A DNA stretch of 64,000 bases, from assembly GCF_035918235.1 (NCBI RefSeq), contig NZ_CP109485.1, forward strand, positions 1,178,001-1,242,000, read 5' to 3'. The notes beneath the pieces are model-generated. The model worked only from the letters and a program-made list of their open reading frames with translations. It was not told where the DNA came from and ran no database searches. Source of the stretch: Streptomyces sp. NBC_01445. Lineage in GTDB: Bacteria; Actinomycetota; Actinomycetes; Streptomycetales; Streptomycetaceae. The first letter of the stretch is position 1, and every line of letters starts with the position of its first letter. The position numbers and the translations under genes are program-made. Below, one piece after another: positions 24,334-32,800 of this stretch.

Positions 24334-25374
24334 GTGCCCGCTTTCGTCTCGATGCCACAAACCGTCCTCGGAGCCCACAAGGTCACCACGGAGGACATCA
24401 CCGACGACATTCGCAGCCGTCACCCGGATCACCCCAGACTCGCAGTGATCCTGCGCGTCCTCGCCAATTGCGGAGTGCGCACGCGGTATTTCACCCGCCC
24501 CCTGGACTCCCCCACGGTCTCGGGTTCGGCGGGAGTGCGCGAGCGCGCCGAGGGCGCCTTCAGCGATGCTCTCGCCATGGCGGAACTGGCCGCGCTGGCC
24601 GCGCTCGACAGCACGGGTGTGCCGCTCGGAGACATCGACGCGATCGTCACCACCCACTCCACGGGCTGGTCCGTCCCCAACCTCGACGCCCATCTCGTCG
24701 CCCGGCTCGGGCTACGGCCGACCGTACGGCGCGTAGCACTCACGACACTGGCCTGCGCAGGTGGCACCCAAGCCCTCATCCGGGCGGCCGACCTCGTCGC
24801 GGCACGCCCCGGAAGCAAGGTCCTTGTGGTGGCCGCGGAGACGATCTCCAGCGTGTACAACCACAATGACACCAGCATCGAATCGATGATCTACAAGTCG
24901 TTGTTCGGCGACTCGGCCGCCGCGACGGTCGTCAGCGGCAAGCCGCTCGCGCCGGGTCTCGCGATCGACGACAGTTTCGAGTATGTCCTGCCGGACAGTC
25001 TCGACCGGTACAGCGGACGGATCGACACCGACGGTCTGCACTTCGAATCCACCAAGGGGGCCCTGGCGGCCACGGACGACGTGCTGCCCGCGCTCCTGGA
25101 CTGGGTCGATACGCGCGCTCTGGGCTTCGTCGTCATCCACCCCGGCAGTCCACGCATCATCACCGACACGGCCACCGCCCTAGGCCTCACCCCCCACGCC
25201 GCCCGGCACTCCACGGAAACCCTCTCCGAAGAGGGCAACCTCGGCGGCGTCAGCATCCTCCGGGTCCTGGAGCGCACCCACACCGCGCCTCCCGCGGCCG
25301 GAACCAAAGGCGTCGCCGTCGCCTACGGGCCCGGCTTCACCACCGCCGCCCTCCACGGCCACTGGCACGCCTGA
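24334..25374 (+). CDS. Type III polyketide synthase (chalcone synthase-like)
   Basis: A 346-residue homodimer-type ketosynthase expected to condense malonyl-CoA units on a CoA starter. The Cys-His-Asn triad is present: Cys in LTTLACAGGTQALIRAAD (about residue 140), His in FVVIHPGSPRIITD, and Asn in LSEEGNLGGVSILRV. The C-terminal gatekeeping loop AVAYGPGFTTAALHG matches the G-F/Y-G-P-G motif. It is divergent from RppA and germicidin synthase in its N-terminus (VPAFVSMPQTVLGAHKVTTED), so the product cannot be guessed. GTG 24334 follows GGGAG. No tailoring gene is adjacent on this strand; only the MmyB-type regulator upstream and two P450s 11 kb away. Confidence 0.8.
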   Translation: MPAFVSMPQTVLGAHKVTTEDITDDIRSRHPDHPRLAVILRVLANCGVRTRYFTRPLDSPTVSGSAGVRERAEGAFSDALAMAELAALAALDSTGVPLGDIDAIVTTHSTGWSVPNLDAHLVARLGLRPTVRRVALTTLACAGGTQALIRAADLVAARPGSKVLVVAAETISSVYNHNDTSIESMIYKSLFGDSAAATVVSGKPLAPGLAIDDSFEYVLPDSLDRYSGRIDTDGLHFESTKGALAATDDVLPALLDWVDTRALGFVVIHPGSPRIITDTATALGLTPHAARHSTETLSEEGNLGGVSILRVLERTHTAPPAAGTKGVAVAYGPGFTTAALHGHWHA

Positions 25375-25390
25375 AACGGCGCCCCACCCC

Positions 25391-26593
25391 TCATCCCGTG
25401 CCCTGAGGCGGGATCAGCTCTCCCCGGCTCATGACGAACCGCAGGTCCGCGAGCGCCTCGAGGCCGGCGCGCGGGTCGCTGCCCACGGCGATCAGGTCGG
25501 CCGGGCGCCCCGGGGCGAGCAGTCCCGCGCGGCCGCCGGCGCCGAGCGCGTCGGCGGCCTCGGTGGTGGCCATGTCGATGACGCGCGGCGCCGGCATCCC
25601 GATGTGCTCGAAGAAGGTCAGGCTCGGGCGCAGGCCGTCGAACCCGGCGCGCTGCACCCCCGCGTCGGTACCGGCGATGAACCGAACCCCGCGTTCCGCC
25701 ATGGTCCGCACCTGGCCGAACAGCCTCTCGGCGCGCTCGGCGCCGAACACGGTCGGCAGCATCCGCCAGTGCGGACTGACGGTCGGGCATACGCGGATCC
25801 CGCGCTCCACGATGGCGTCGAGCACGTCGTCGCGCAGATCGTTGCCGTCCTCGGTCATCCAGGTGCAGTGTTCGAGCGTGTCGACGCCCGCGGTCACCGC
25901 GGCCTCGATCCCCGCAGTGCCGTGCGCATGGGCGGCGACCGGCAGCCCGGCACCGTGCGCCTCCTCGACGACGACGGCCAGCTCACCCGCGCCGAACTGG
26001 GCCTGCCACGTGGCCGGTCCGCCGCGCGTCAGGGCACCGCCGGTCGCCATGACCTTGATCACGTCGGCGCCCAGTGCGGCGTTCCGCCTTACCAGGTCGC
26101 GTAGTTCGCGCTCGCTGCCGACTTCGCCGCCCAGGAACCAGCAATGACCGCCCTTCGGGGTGACGGGCGTCGTCGCGGCGACGATCCGGGGTCCCGGCAC
26201 CGCGCCCGACTCGATCTCCTCGCGCAGCCGCAGCGTGAGCCTCCCGCGGTCCCCCAGGTCCCGCACCGTGGTGACGCCGCTCGCCACGAGCCGCGCGGCG
26301 CGCTCCCTCATGACGGCGAGCAGCGCGTCGTCGTCCTGCCGTTCGAGCGTCCCGACCGGGTCCGTACCCGCGTCGAAGACGAGGTGGACGTGCGCGTCGA
26401 CGAGTCCCGGCAGCACGGTGGTGCCCGGCAGCGCGATGCGCTCGTCCCGCTCGTCCGCCAGGGCCTCGACGTCGGAGCGTCTCCCGGCCGCGACCACGGT
26501 GTCCCCGTCCGTGAGAACGGCACCGTCCTGGACACAGCGGCCGCCGGGACCGGTCACCACACGCGCCGCCGTTATCAGCTTCCTGCTGCTCAT
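25391..26593 (-). CDS. Metal-dependent amidohydrolase (imidazolonepropionase/prolidase-like)
   Basis: A 400-residue amidohydrolase-superfamily enzyme with a complete metal site: H-V-H-L in VLPGLVDAHVHLVFDAGTD, the carboxylated Lys in GADVIKVMATGGALT, two His in LPVAAHAHGTAGIE and LEHCTWMTEDG, and the Asp in FIAGTDAGVQRAGFDG. Members hydrolyse cyclic amides, dipeptides or related bonds; the substrate is unknown. It converges on the PKS gene (16 bp between stops) and is divergent from the acyltransferase gene. Confidence 0.82.
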   Translation of the reverse strand: MSSRKLITAARVVTGPGGRCVQDGAVLTDGDTVVAAGRRSDVEALADERDERIALPGTTVLPGLVDAHVHLVFDAGTDPVGTLERQDDDALLAVMRERAARLVASGVTTVRDLGDRGRLTLRLREEIESGAVPGPRIVAATTPVTPKGGHCWFLGGEVGSERELRDLVRRNAALGADVIKVMATGGALTRGGPATWQAQFGAGELAVVVEEAHGAGLPVAAHAHGTAGIEAAVTAGVDTLEHCTWMTEDGNDLRDDVLDAIVERGIRVCPTVSPHWRMLPTVFGAERAERLFGQVRTMAERGVRFIAGTDAGVQRAGFDGLRPSLTFFEHIGMPAPRVIDMATTEAADALGAGGRAGLLAPGRPADLIAVGSDPRAGLEALADLRFVMSRGELIPPQGTG

Positions 26594-26702
26594 CCTGACC
26601 TTCCGAAGGGTCGGAAAAAGGGCACCCGGGAGTGTGTCATGAAACGGGCCCTATCGGGCAGGGCACCAAGGGTCATGCACCGCGAAGGGCTCAAGGGGAA
26701 CG

Positions 26703-27791
26703 ATGGACAGGCGCCACGGACCGGCCGGACCAGGAGCACGGGACCCGTACTTCGACAACGCGAAATACCTGACGATCGTGCTCGTGGCATGCGGGCACGC
26801 GTGGGAGCCGCTGACGTACGGGAGCCGCACGGTGACGGCCGTGTATCTCGGTGTGTACGCCTTCCACATGCCGGCGTTCGCTCTCATCTCCGGCTATTTC
26901 TCGCGGAGTTTCGACATGGCGCCGGGCCGGCTGCGCCGTCTCGTCGGCGGGGTCGTGGTGCCGTACGTGGTGTTCGAGGTCGCGTACACGCTGTTCTACC
27001 GGTGGGCGCAGGACGATCCGGGGTATCCGATCAGCCTGCTCGACCCCTGGTATCTGATGTGGTTCCTGGTCGCCCTGTTCATCTGGCGGCTCACCACACC
27101 CCTCTGGCTGCAACTACGACACCCAGTGCCGGTCGCCCTGGCGTCGGCCATGCTCGTGTCGATGGCGCCGGACGCGGGCGGTGACCTGGCACTCCAACGG
27201 GTGGTGGGTTTCCTGCCGTTCTTCGTTCTCGGACTGACGCTGCGGCCCGAGCACTTCGAGCGGCTACGCACGCGGCGGGCCCGGCTGTGGGCGCTGCCCG
27301 TGGCGGCCGCGACGCTGATCGCCGCGTACGCGGTGGCGCCCTGGTTCGACGCGGGCTGGTTCTACCACCGGGGCAGCGTCACCGGCCTCGGCGCCCCCGC
27401 CTGGGCGGGACTGGTCACGACCCCGGCCCTGTTCGCCCTCGCCGTCGTCCTCAGCGCCTGCTTCCTGGCGTGGGTGCCGGGACGGAAGACACTGTTCACG
27501 ACACTGGGCACGGGGACGCTGTACGCGTACCTGCTGCACGGCTTCCTCATCAAGTCGTCGCGCTTCTGGGGCTGGTACGACCACCCATGGCTGCACACTC
27601 CGGCGGGCGAACTGGCGGTGACGGCCACGGCGGTCGCCGTCATCACCCTTCTGTGTACGTCTCCCGTGCGGTGGGTCTTCCGGTTCGCCGTGGAGCCGCG
27701 CGTGCCGTGGGCGTTCCGGCGTTCGGAACCGGTGCGGGAGGCCGAACCGCCGGTGACCGGCGTCCCCGGCGAGCGGGTCCTGCGCCCCTAG
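26703..27791 (+). CDS. Integral membrane acyltransferase (Acyltransferase_3 family)
   Basis: A 362-residue protein with about 10 helices. The start is RDPYFDNAKYLTIVLVACGHAWEPL, the conserved D-x-x-K and His motif of acyltransferase 3, and later YAFHMPAFALISGYFSRSFD and a conserved LLHGFLIKSSRFWGWYDHPW. Such enzymes O-acylate sugars or exported glycans at the cytoplasmic membrane. The acceptor is unknown. It is followed by a small secreted protein but not clearly in an operon with it. Confidence 0.8.
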   Translation: MDRRHGPAGPGARDPYFDNAKYLTIVLVACGHAWEPLTYGSRTVTAVYLGVYAFHMPAFALISGYFSRSFDMAPGRLRRLVGGVVVPYVVFEVAYTLFYRWAQDDPGYPISLLDPWYLMWFLVALFIWRLTTPLWLQLRHPVPVALASAMLVSMAPDAGGDLALQRVVGFLPFFVLGLTLRPEHFERLRTRRARLWALPVAAATLIAAYAVAPWFDAGWFYHRGSVTGLGAPAWAGLVTTPALFALAVVLSACFLAWVPGRKTLFTTLGTGTLYAYLLHGFLIKSSRFWGWYDHPWLHTPAGELAVTATAVAVITLLCTSPVRWVFRFAVEPRVPWAFRRSEPVREAEPPVTGVPGERVLRP

Positions 27792-27853
27792 CCTGTGCCG
27801 GGTCGCCGAACCTTCAGCCGACGTTCAGCCGCCCCCCAGAGAGGCGCCCCGTG

Positions 27854-28150
27854 ATGCGCACCCGCTTCCGCCGCTTCCGACTGCTGCTGCCCGCGGCCCT
27901 GCTCCTCGCCTCCGTGCCTCTGCTCGGCGGCACGGCGCACGCGGGCGGCACGTGTTTCGCCACGCACGAGGACGCCCCGATCTACGCGGGCAACAATCCG
28001 TGGACGGACATCGTCGGCTATCTGGACCCGGGCGTCCCGGTCAACGGCACACGGCAGGGCGCGGACGAGCTGTGGCGGGTCTCGCGTACGGACAGCGGCG
28101 CGCCCCTCGGTTTCATGCGCGCCGCCGACCTCACCTGCGACGGCGGCTGA
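27854..28150 (+). CDS. Small secreted SH3-like protein
   Basis: A 98-residue protein with an arginine-rich N-terminus, a Leu/Ala-rich signal segment to about residue 28 (LLGGTAHAGG), and a mature domain of about 65 residues whose APIYAG, DELWRVSRTDSGAPLGFMRAADLTC resembles bacterial SH3 surfaces. Two Cys residues could form a disulfide. GTG 27851 is an alternative start immediately before ATG 27854. Its stop overlaps the convergent DUF2470 gene by 20 bp. Confidence 0.6.
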   Translation: MRTRFRRFRLLLPAALLLASVPLLGGTAHAGGTCFATHEDAPIYAGNNPWTDIVGYLDPGVPVNGTRQGADELWRVSRTDSGAPLGFMRAADLTCDGG

Positions 28151-28826
28151 CCGCCTGCGCGGACGAAAGCAGGGCGTGCATGCGCTCGTTCAGCTGGGCC
28201 AGGTCGTCGGCGGGCGCGTGGAACGGGAGGCGCACGTCGGCCTGGCCGCGGATGCGTTCGAGCCGAAGAGTGAGCCCGTGCCGGTCGACGGCCAGGGGCT
28301 GGACCCGGACGACGCCGTGCAGGCTGTCCACGTCGACGAGCCGGGTGAGCTGCTCGACGGCCTCGGGGTGGCAGTCGGCGAGATGGGTGAGCAGGCGGGG
28401 TTCTGCCGCGGTGAGGGGGTCGGGCGCGGTCTCGGCGAGTTCGTCGAGATCGATGCCCGTGCGGCCGGTACGCGTCTGGAGTACGGCGCGGATGGGCCTG
28501 AGCACGAACTGCTCGCCGTCGGGCTCGAGCGACCCGGACAGCCACAGACGCGCGCGGATCCGGTCCCTGACGGGTACCGGCGCGGCGTCCGCGAACTCGA
28601 TGAGCGCGGTCGGCTCACCCCGGGGCGCGCAGAGCACGGCGGCGGACAGAAGGCTGTCGTCCGGCGGCTGGATCCGTACCTCGCCCTCATCGGTGACGCG
28701 ATGGGATCCGACGAGGTCCTCCCGCCCGATGTCCGTCGTCACTTCGCACGACCAGGCGGTGGCGAGCATTGATCGCGCGCGTGCCGCAGCGGTGGGAGCG
28801 GCGGTACTGATCTGTCGGACACCCAT
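28131..28826 (-). CDS. DUF2470 (HugZ-related) protein under iron-box control
   Basis: A 231-residue protein. The C-terminal 80 residues match DUF2470, which folds like the C-terminal part of HugZ heme-utilisation proteins (LTHLADCHPEAVEQLTRLVDVDSLHG, then RLPFHAPADDLAQL). The N-terminal half is a split-barrel-like region (SLLSAAVLCAPRG, DRIRARLWLSGSL). A 19-bp iron box lies 10 bp upstream of the start, so transcription should rise under iron limitation. The enzyme role is unproven; heme binding or breakdown fits the domain and the regulation. Confidence 0.8.
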   Translation of the reverse strand: MGVRQISTAAPTAAARARSMLATAWSCEVTTDIGREDLVGSHRVTDEGEVRIQPPDDSLLSAAVLCAPRGEPTALIEFADAAPVPVRDRIRARLWLSGSLEPDGEQFVLRPIRAVLQTRTGRTGIDLDELAETAPDPLTAAEPRLLTHLADCHPEAVEQLTRLVDVDSLHGVVRVQPLAVDRHGLTLRLERIRGQADVRLPFHAPADDLAQLNERMHALLSSAQAVSRRRR

Positions 28827-28836
28827 CCGAACCTCC

Positions 28837-28855
28837 TTAGGTAAGCCTTGCCTAA
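28837..28855. promoter_or_regulatory. Iron box (DmdR/IdeR-type operator)
   Basis: TTAGGTAAGCCTTGCCTAA is a 19-bp palindrome with one mismatched pair and matches the TTAGGTTAGGCTAACCTAA consensus of DtxR-family regulators in 14-15 positions. It sits 10 bp before the DUF2470 ATG, where repressor binding would block transcription when iron is present. Confidence 0.8.
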
Positions 28856-28973
28856 GTTATCGGAGATTTGCAGAGGAGGCCAGTACGCGCGCGATGGCGG
28901 CGAACGCCACGCGATCGGGCGCTGAATATGCCGTACGCCCACGCGCGTCGGCCGGGAGCGGCATCATGCCGCC

Positions 28974-29258
28974 ATGGACGGTACTGCCCTTCTGCGGGAC
29001 CTCTTCACGCCGGACGAGTACGACGCGGTCCGCTCGCACGCGGACCACCTGGGCGTGACGGTGGTCGAGTACGTACGTCAGACAGCCGCCGAACGTGCCC
29101 TGGAACGACTGCACTTGGCGCAGGCCATGGAGGCGCAGGACCTGCGCCTGGGAAAGCTGTCGATCCCGCACGTCGAGCGCGGCCGCTGCGGCGAAGGACC
29201 GCCCGCGCTGCAGCGTTTCCTGGACTCCCTGACGCATCCTCCGGAGACGCAGAGCTGA
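28974..29258 (+). CDS. Small hypothetical protein
   Basis: A 94-residue soluble protein beginning MDGTALLRDLFTPDEYDAV, predicted to be helical, with a possible ribbon-helix-helix-like middle (LGVTVVEYVRQTAAERALERL) and a disordered C-terminus. It lacks any domain I can name. It is divergent from the iron-box gene and 53 bp before the VanZ gene, in the same direction, so it may be the first gene of a short operon. Confidence 0.6.
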   Translation: MDGTALLRDLFTPDEYDAVRSHADHLGVTVVEYVRQTAAERALERLHLAQAMEAQDLRLGKLSIPHVERGRCGEGPPALQRFLDSLTHPPETQS

Positions 29259-29311
29259 CGCGGACGGTCCCGAGCCGGATTGGCCGGGGCGCGCGGGGGC
29301 AACCGGCCTCC

Positions 29312-29998
29312 ATGACCCCAGAGAGTGCGGCACGTCGGAGAAAGGGCCAGGACCGTAAGGGCCGGGATCGCAAGGGCGAGGCCCGGAAGCGGTCGGCGAG
29401 GAAGCGGGTGCCACGGAAACCGGTGGCGCGTAAGCCGGCGACACGGAAGCCGGTGCCGTGGGGGCGGATCGCCGCCCGGGCGCTCATCGTCGGCTTCGCG
29501 TTCTTGGCGCTCGTGGCGTTCTCCGCGGTCCTCGCCCGGCTGACCCTGACGCCGTCCCCGGCGTCGGCGGACGTCGCGGGGTCCAACATGCGGCCGGGAC
29601 ACTCCCTGCGCCAGTACGCCGAGTCGTACACGTTCCTCGGCGCGTGCAAGCAGATCGGCGGGAATCTGCTGCTGGGCGCGCCCTTCGGGCTGCTGCTTCC
29701 GGTGCTTGTGGCGCGCAAGGGCCGCATGATGCGGGTGCTCGCGGTGACGGTGCTCGTGATGGCGCTCGTGGAGCTGGCGCAGGGCGCGATCGTCGAGGGG
29801 CGCGCCTTCGATGTGGACGACGTGATCCTGAATACGACGGGCGCTCTGATCGCCTACTTCCTGCTCGGGCGCCGCATCGGACACAGCTACCACGCCCTCG
29901 CACGGCCGTCGAGCCGTAACCGCTTGACGATCAGGATGCCGGGGAATGGGGCTCGTTACCGGGGAACACCCGGCGCCACAGGCGACGGAAGGAAGTGA
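29312..29998 (+). CDS. VanZ-family membrane protein with Lys/Arg-rich N-terminus
   Basis: A 228-residue VanZ-like protein. The cytosolic N-terminus (residues 1-50) is a run of RK, KG and RKP repeats with very few acidic residues; then come about four helices with the VanZ marks YTFLGACKQIGGNLLLGAPFG, MALVELAQ and RAFDVDDVILNTTGALIAYFLLG. VanZ proteins modify glycopeptide sensitivity in some Gram-positives, but the chromosomal members have no defined role. The basic tail may bind nucleic acid or anionic lipids. The stop TGA is followed by the ATP-binding protein start 6 bp on. Confidence 0.75.
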   Translation: MTPESAARRRKGQDRKGRDRKGEARKRSARKRVPRKPVARKPATRKPVPWGRIAARALIVGFAFLALVAFSAVLARLTLTPSPASADVAGSNMRPGHSLRQYAESYTFLGACKQIGGNLLLGAPFGLLLPVLVARKGRMMRVLAVTVLVMALVELAQGAIVEGRAFDVDDVILNTTGALIAYFLLGRRIGHSYHALARPSSRNRLTIRMPGNGARYRGTPGATGDGRK

Positions 29999-30003
29999 TC
30001 GTC

Positions 30004-30405
30004 ATGCGTGCGCCCAAGCGCGCCGTACGGCGGCCAGCACGCGTGGAGTACCTGTTGCCGCAGGGCTCGGGCTCGGCCCGCTGGGCCCGGCGCCTCACCC
30101 ATGACTTTCTCGCGGGACGAAGCGCGGGCGGCGCGCACGACGCGGTGCTCGTCGTCTCGGAACTGGTCGCCAACGCGGCCCGGATCAAGGGCAGTCACTG
30201 CCGTATGAGTCTGTGCCTGGACGCGGACGAGCTGACCGTCTCGGTCCACGACGACAGCCCGCACCACCCGCGCCGCAAGCCGGATTCGCTGTCCGCGGAG
30301 TCGGGCCGCGGCATCTCGCTCGTCGACGCGCTGTCGCGCCGTATGTGCGTGGTGAGCGACCCCTACGGCGGGAAGACGGTTCGCGCCGTACTCGCCCACC
30401 CCTGA
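30004..30405 (+). CDS. HATPase_c anti-sigma-factor-like ATP-binding protein
   Basis: A 133-residue single GHKL domain of the RsbW/SpoIIAB type. The N box is SELVANAARIK, the G1-like box LTVSVHDDSPHHP, and the G2 box SGRGISLVDALSRR. Streptomyces have dozens of these; many act as anti-sigma or partner-switching kinases. No sigma or anti-anti-sigma gene is adjacent. ATG 30004 was chosen because the AAGGA at 29989 is well placed for it; a GTG at 29995 would overlap the VanZ stop. Confidence 0.75.
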   Translation: MRAPKRAVRRPARVEYLLPQGSGSARWARRLTHDFLAGRSAGGAHDAVLVVSELVANAARIKGSHCRMSLCLDADELTVSVHDDSPHHPRRKPDSLSAESGRGISLVDALSRRMCVVSDPYGGKTVRAVLAHP

Positions 30406-30417
30406 CGACCAGGCCTT

Positions 30418-30447
30418 CCGGGCGGCAGCGCTCTGTCTGCCGCCCGG
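30418..30447. terminator. Strong bidirectional hairpin
   Basis: Perfect 11-bp arms CCGGGCGGCAG (30418-30428) and CTGCCGCCCGG (30437-30447) with an 8-nt loop, lying between the ATP-binding protein stop and the convergent metallo-hydrolase stop. It can serve both. Confidence 0.75.
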
Positions 30448-30474
30448 CCTGATCATCCGGCCTGATCGCCCGGC

Positions 30475-31107
30475 TCAGTGCCCCCTGGCGATCCACTCCT
30501 CCAGGTGGGGCGCCTCCGCCCCGATCGTCGTGCTGTCGCCGTGCCCCGTCCGTACGACGGTCTCCGGCGGCAGCGTGAGGAGCCGCTCCCTGATCGACTC
30601 GACGATGGTCGGGAAGTCGCTGAACGACCGCCCCGTCGCACCCGGGCCACCCGCGAACAGGGTGTCCCCCGTGAAGACGGCGCCGAGTTCCGGCGCGTAC
30701 AGGCTGACCGCGCCGTGGCAGTGCCCCGGCGTGTGCAGCACGGTCAACTCCACGCCCGCCACGGCAAGTTGCTGACCATCGACGAGTTCGCCGTCAGGCG
30801 TGCGGTCGGGGTGCTTCTGCTTCCACAGCTCCGTGTCCGCGGGGTGCAGGAGGATGGGCGCCCCGGTGCGCTCGGCGAGCGCGGGTGCCGCGTCGATGTG
30901 GTCGTCGTGCGCGTGGGTGCACACGATGGCGACGAGCCGCCGGTCGCCCACGGCCTCGGCGATCGCGTCGGCGTCGTGCGCCGCGTCGATCACGACGACC
31001 TCGCTGTCGTCCCCGACGAGCCATACGTTGTTGTCGACGTCCCAGGTGCCCCCGTCGAGGGAGAACGTGCCGGACGTGACGAGGTGTTCGATGCGCGCGC
31101 CCGCCAT
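30475..31107 (-). CDS. MBL-fold metallo-hydrolase of the mycothiol formaldehyde pathway
   Basis: A 210-residue glyoxalase-II-like hydrolase with the metal motif THAHDDH (in VAIVCTHAHDDHIDAAPAL), the later H in LHTPGHCHGAVSLY, D in VFTGDTLFAGG and terminal H in VRTGHGDSTTIG. It follows the S-(hydroxymethyl)mycothiol dehydrogenase with TGATG overlap (start ATG 31107-31105), so it is translationally coupled. The likely job is to hydrolyse S-formylmycothiol to formate and mycothiol, by analogy with S-formylglutathione hydrolase; this is inference from the pairing. Confidence 0.8.
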   Translation of the reverse strand: MAGARIEHLVTSGTFSLDGGTWDVDNNVWLVGDDSEVVVIDAAHDADAIAEAVGDRRLVAIVCTHAHDDHIDAAPALAERTGAPILLHPADTELWKQKHPDRTPDGELVDGQQLAVAGVELTVLHTPGHCHGAVSLYAPELGAVFTGDTLFAGGPGATGRSFSDFPTIVESIRERLLTLPPETVVRTGHGDSTTIGAEAPHLEEWIARGH

Positions 31108-32192
31108 CAGAAGATCACCACCGAGCGCAGCACGTCGCCGTGGTGCATCCGCTCGAACGCCTTCTCCACGTCCTCCAGGGCGATCGTCTCGGTCACGAAC
31201 GTGTCGAGGTCGAGCCGACCCTGCCGGTAGAGGTCGATCAGCATCGGGAAGTCGCGCGAGGGCAGACAGTCGCCGTACCAGGACGACTTGAGCGCGCCGC
31301 CGCGCCCGAACACGTCGAGCAGGGGCAGTTCGAGCTGCATCTCGGGCGTGGGGACGCCGACGAGGACGACGGTTCCGGCGAGGTCGCGGGCGTAGAAGGC
31401 CTGCTTGTAGGTCTCCGGGCGGCCGACCGCGTCGATGACGACGTCGGCGCCGAACCCTCCGGTCAGCTCGCGTACGGCCTCGACCGGGTCGGCGGAGCGG
31501 GAGTTGACGGTGTGCGTGGCGCCGAGCTTCCTGGCCGTCGCCAGCTTCTTGTCGTCGATGTCGATGGCGATGATCTTCCCGGCACCGGCGAGGTGGGCGC
31601 CGGTCACGGCCGCCGCGCCGACCCCGCCGCAGCCGATGACGGCGACGGAGTCGCCGCGGCCCACGTTGCCCGTGTTGATGGCGGCGCCGAGACCGGCCAT
31701 GACGCCGCAGCCGAGCAGACCCGCTGCGGCGGGCGACGCCTCCGGGTCGACCTTGGTGCACTGCCCGGCGGCGACGAGCGTCTTGTCGGCGAACGCGCCG
31801 ATCCCGAGCGCGGGCGAGAGCTCCGTGCCGTCGAGGAGCGTCATCTTCTGCTTCGCGTTGTGCGTGTCGAAGCAGTACTGGGGGCGCCCGCGCAGGCAGG
31901 CGCGGCACTGGCCGCACACGGCACGCCAGTTGAGAATCACGAAGTCGCCCGGCGCGACCTCGGTGACCCCGTCCCCGACCGCCTCGACGACACCGGCCGC
32001 CTCATGACCGAGCAGGAACGGGAACTCGTCGTTGATGCCGCCCTCCCGGTAGTGCAGGTCGGTATGGCAGACCCCGCACGCCTGGATCTTGACCACGGCC
32101 TCCCCTGGCCCCGGATCCGGCACGACGATCGTCTCGATCCGCACCGGCTCTCCCTTGGCCCGCGCGATCACGCCTCGCACCTGCTGCGCCAT
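31107..32192 (-). CDS. S-(hydroxymethyl)mycothiol dehydrogenase (zinc alcohol dehydrogenase family)
   Basis: A 361-residue zinc enzyme that oxidises the formaldehyde-mycothiol adduct with NAD+. Catalytic zinc ligands: [11 protein letters not shown] and [10 protein letters not shown]; structural zinc in [20 protein letters not shown]; Rossmann motif [20 protein letters not shown]. The close match to the mycothiol-dependent branch (MscR/AdhE2) fits an actinomycete. Start ATG 32192 ([15 protein letters not shown]) avoids a long unneeded extension. It is coupled to the metallo-hydrolase and is divergent from glutathione peroxidase, a compact thiol-stress region. Confidence 0.9.
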   Translation of the reverse strand: MAQQVRGVIARAKGEPVRIETIVVPDPGPGEAVVKIQACGVCHTDLHYREGGINDEFPFLLGHEAAGVVEAVGDGVTEVAPGDFVILNWRAVCGQCRACLRGRPQYCFDTHNAKQKMTLLDGTELSPALGIGAFADKTLVAAGQCTKVDPEASPAAAGLLGCGVMAGLGAAINTGNVGRGDSVAVIGCGGVGAAAVTGAHLAGAGKIIAIDIDDKKLATARKLGATHTVNSRSADPVEAVRELTGGFGADVVIDAVGRPETYKQAFYARDLAGTVVLVGVPTPEMQLELPLLDVFGRGGALKSSWYGDCLPSRDFPMLIDLYRQGRLDLDTFVTETIALEDVEKAFERMHHGDVLRSVVIF

Positions 32193-32308
32193 GACGATCA
32201 GCCCTCCACTCGCTCGTCGCATCGTTCTTGGCCATCTTCACAGATGGGCCCCCGATCCGGACCGGGGTGACGCGGAGCGCGACCGCACGGGTCGCTAGCA
32301 TCCGAAGC

Positions 32309-32800
32309 ATGTCTGTCTACGAGAATGTCGAGATCGCCGCCCTCCAGGGCGGCCCCGCCGACCTCCCCCAGTACGAGGGCAAGGCCGTCCTCATCGTCAA
32401 TGTGGCCTCGAAGTGCGGCCTCACCCCGCAGTACGCGGCCCTGGAGCAGCTCCACGCCGAGTACGCGAGCCGCGGCTTCAGCGTGCTCGGGGTCCCCTGC
32501 AACCAGTTCATGGGCCAGGAGCCCGGCAGCGCCGAGGAGATCGCCGAGTTCTGCTCGGCGACGTACGGCGTGACGTTCCCGATGACCGAGAAGGTCGAGG
32601 TGAACGGCGACGCGCGCCACCCCCTGTACGAGCGTCTGGTCACCACGGCGGACGCGGAGGGCCACGACGGGGACATCCGCTGGAACTTCGAGAAGTTCGT
32701 GCTCTCCCCCAAGGGCGAGGTCGTCGCCCGCTTCTCGCCGCAGGTCGTGCCGGACGCCCCCGAGGTGCTCGCCGCGATCGAGGCCAACCTTCCGAATTGA
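32309..32800 (+). CDS. gpx: Glutathione-peroxidase-family thiol peroxidase
   Basis: A 163-residue thioredoxin-fold peroxidase reducing hydroperoxides with thioredoxin or mycothiol-linked donors. Peroxidatic Cys in NVASKCGLTPQYAALEQL (about residue 37), Gln in VPCNQFMGQEPG, and Trp in DIRWNFEKFVL complete the catalytic set. The stop TGA (32798-32800) lies within the right-end cleavage site of the TnpB element. Joining bases 32795-32796 to 34336-34339 gives AAA-TGA, so the ancestral gene ended in Lys at the same length; the present end is Asn-stop. Function should be unaffected, but the 3' UTR is altered. Confidence 0.92.
   Translation: MSVYENVEIAALQGGPADLPQYEGKAVLIVNVASKCGLTPQYAALEQLHAEYASRGFSVLGVPCNQFMGQEPGSAEEIAEFCSATYGVTFPMTEKVEVNGDARHPLYERLVTTADAEGHDGDIRWNFEKFVLSPKGEVVARFSPQVVPDAPEVLAAIEANLPN

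Noticed and set aside
26583..26602. Imperfect palindrome near GACCTTCCGAAGGGTC before the amidohydrolase
   Set aside because: Short and mismatched, with no regulator next to it, so it was not called an operator.
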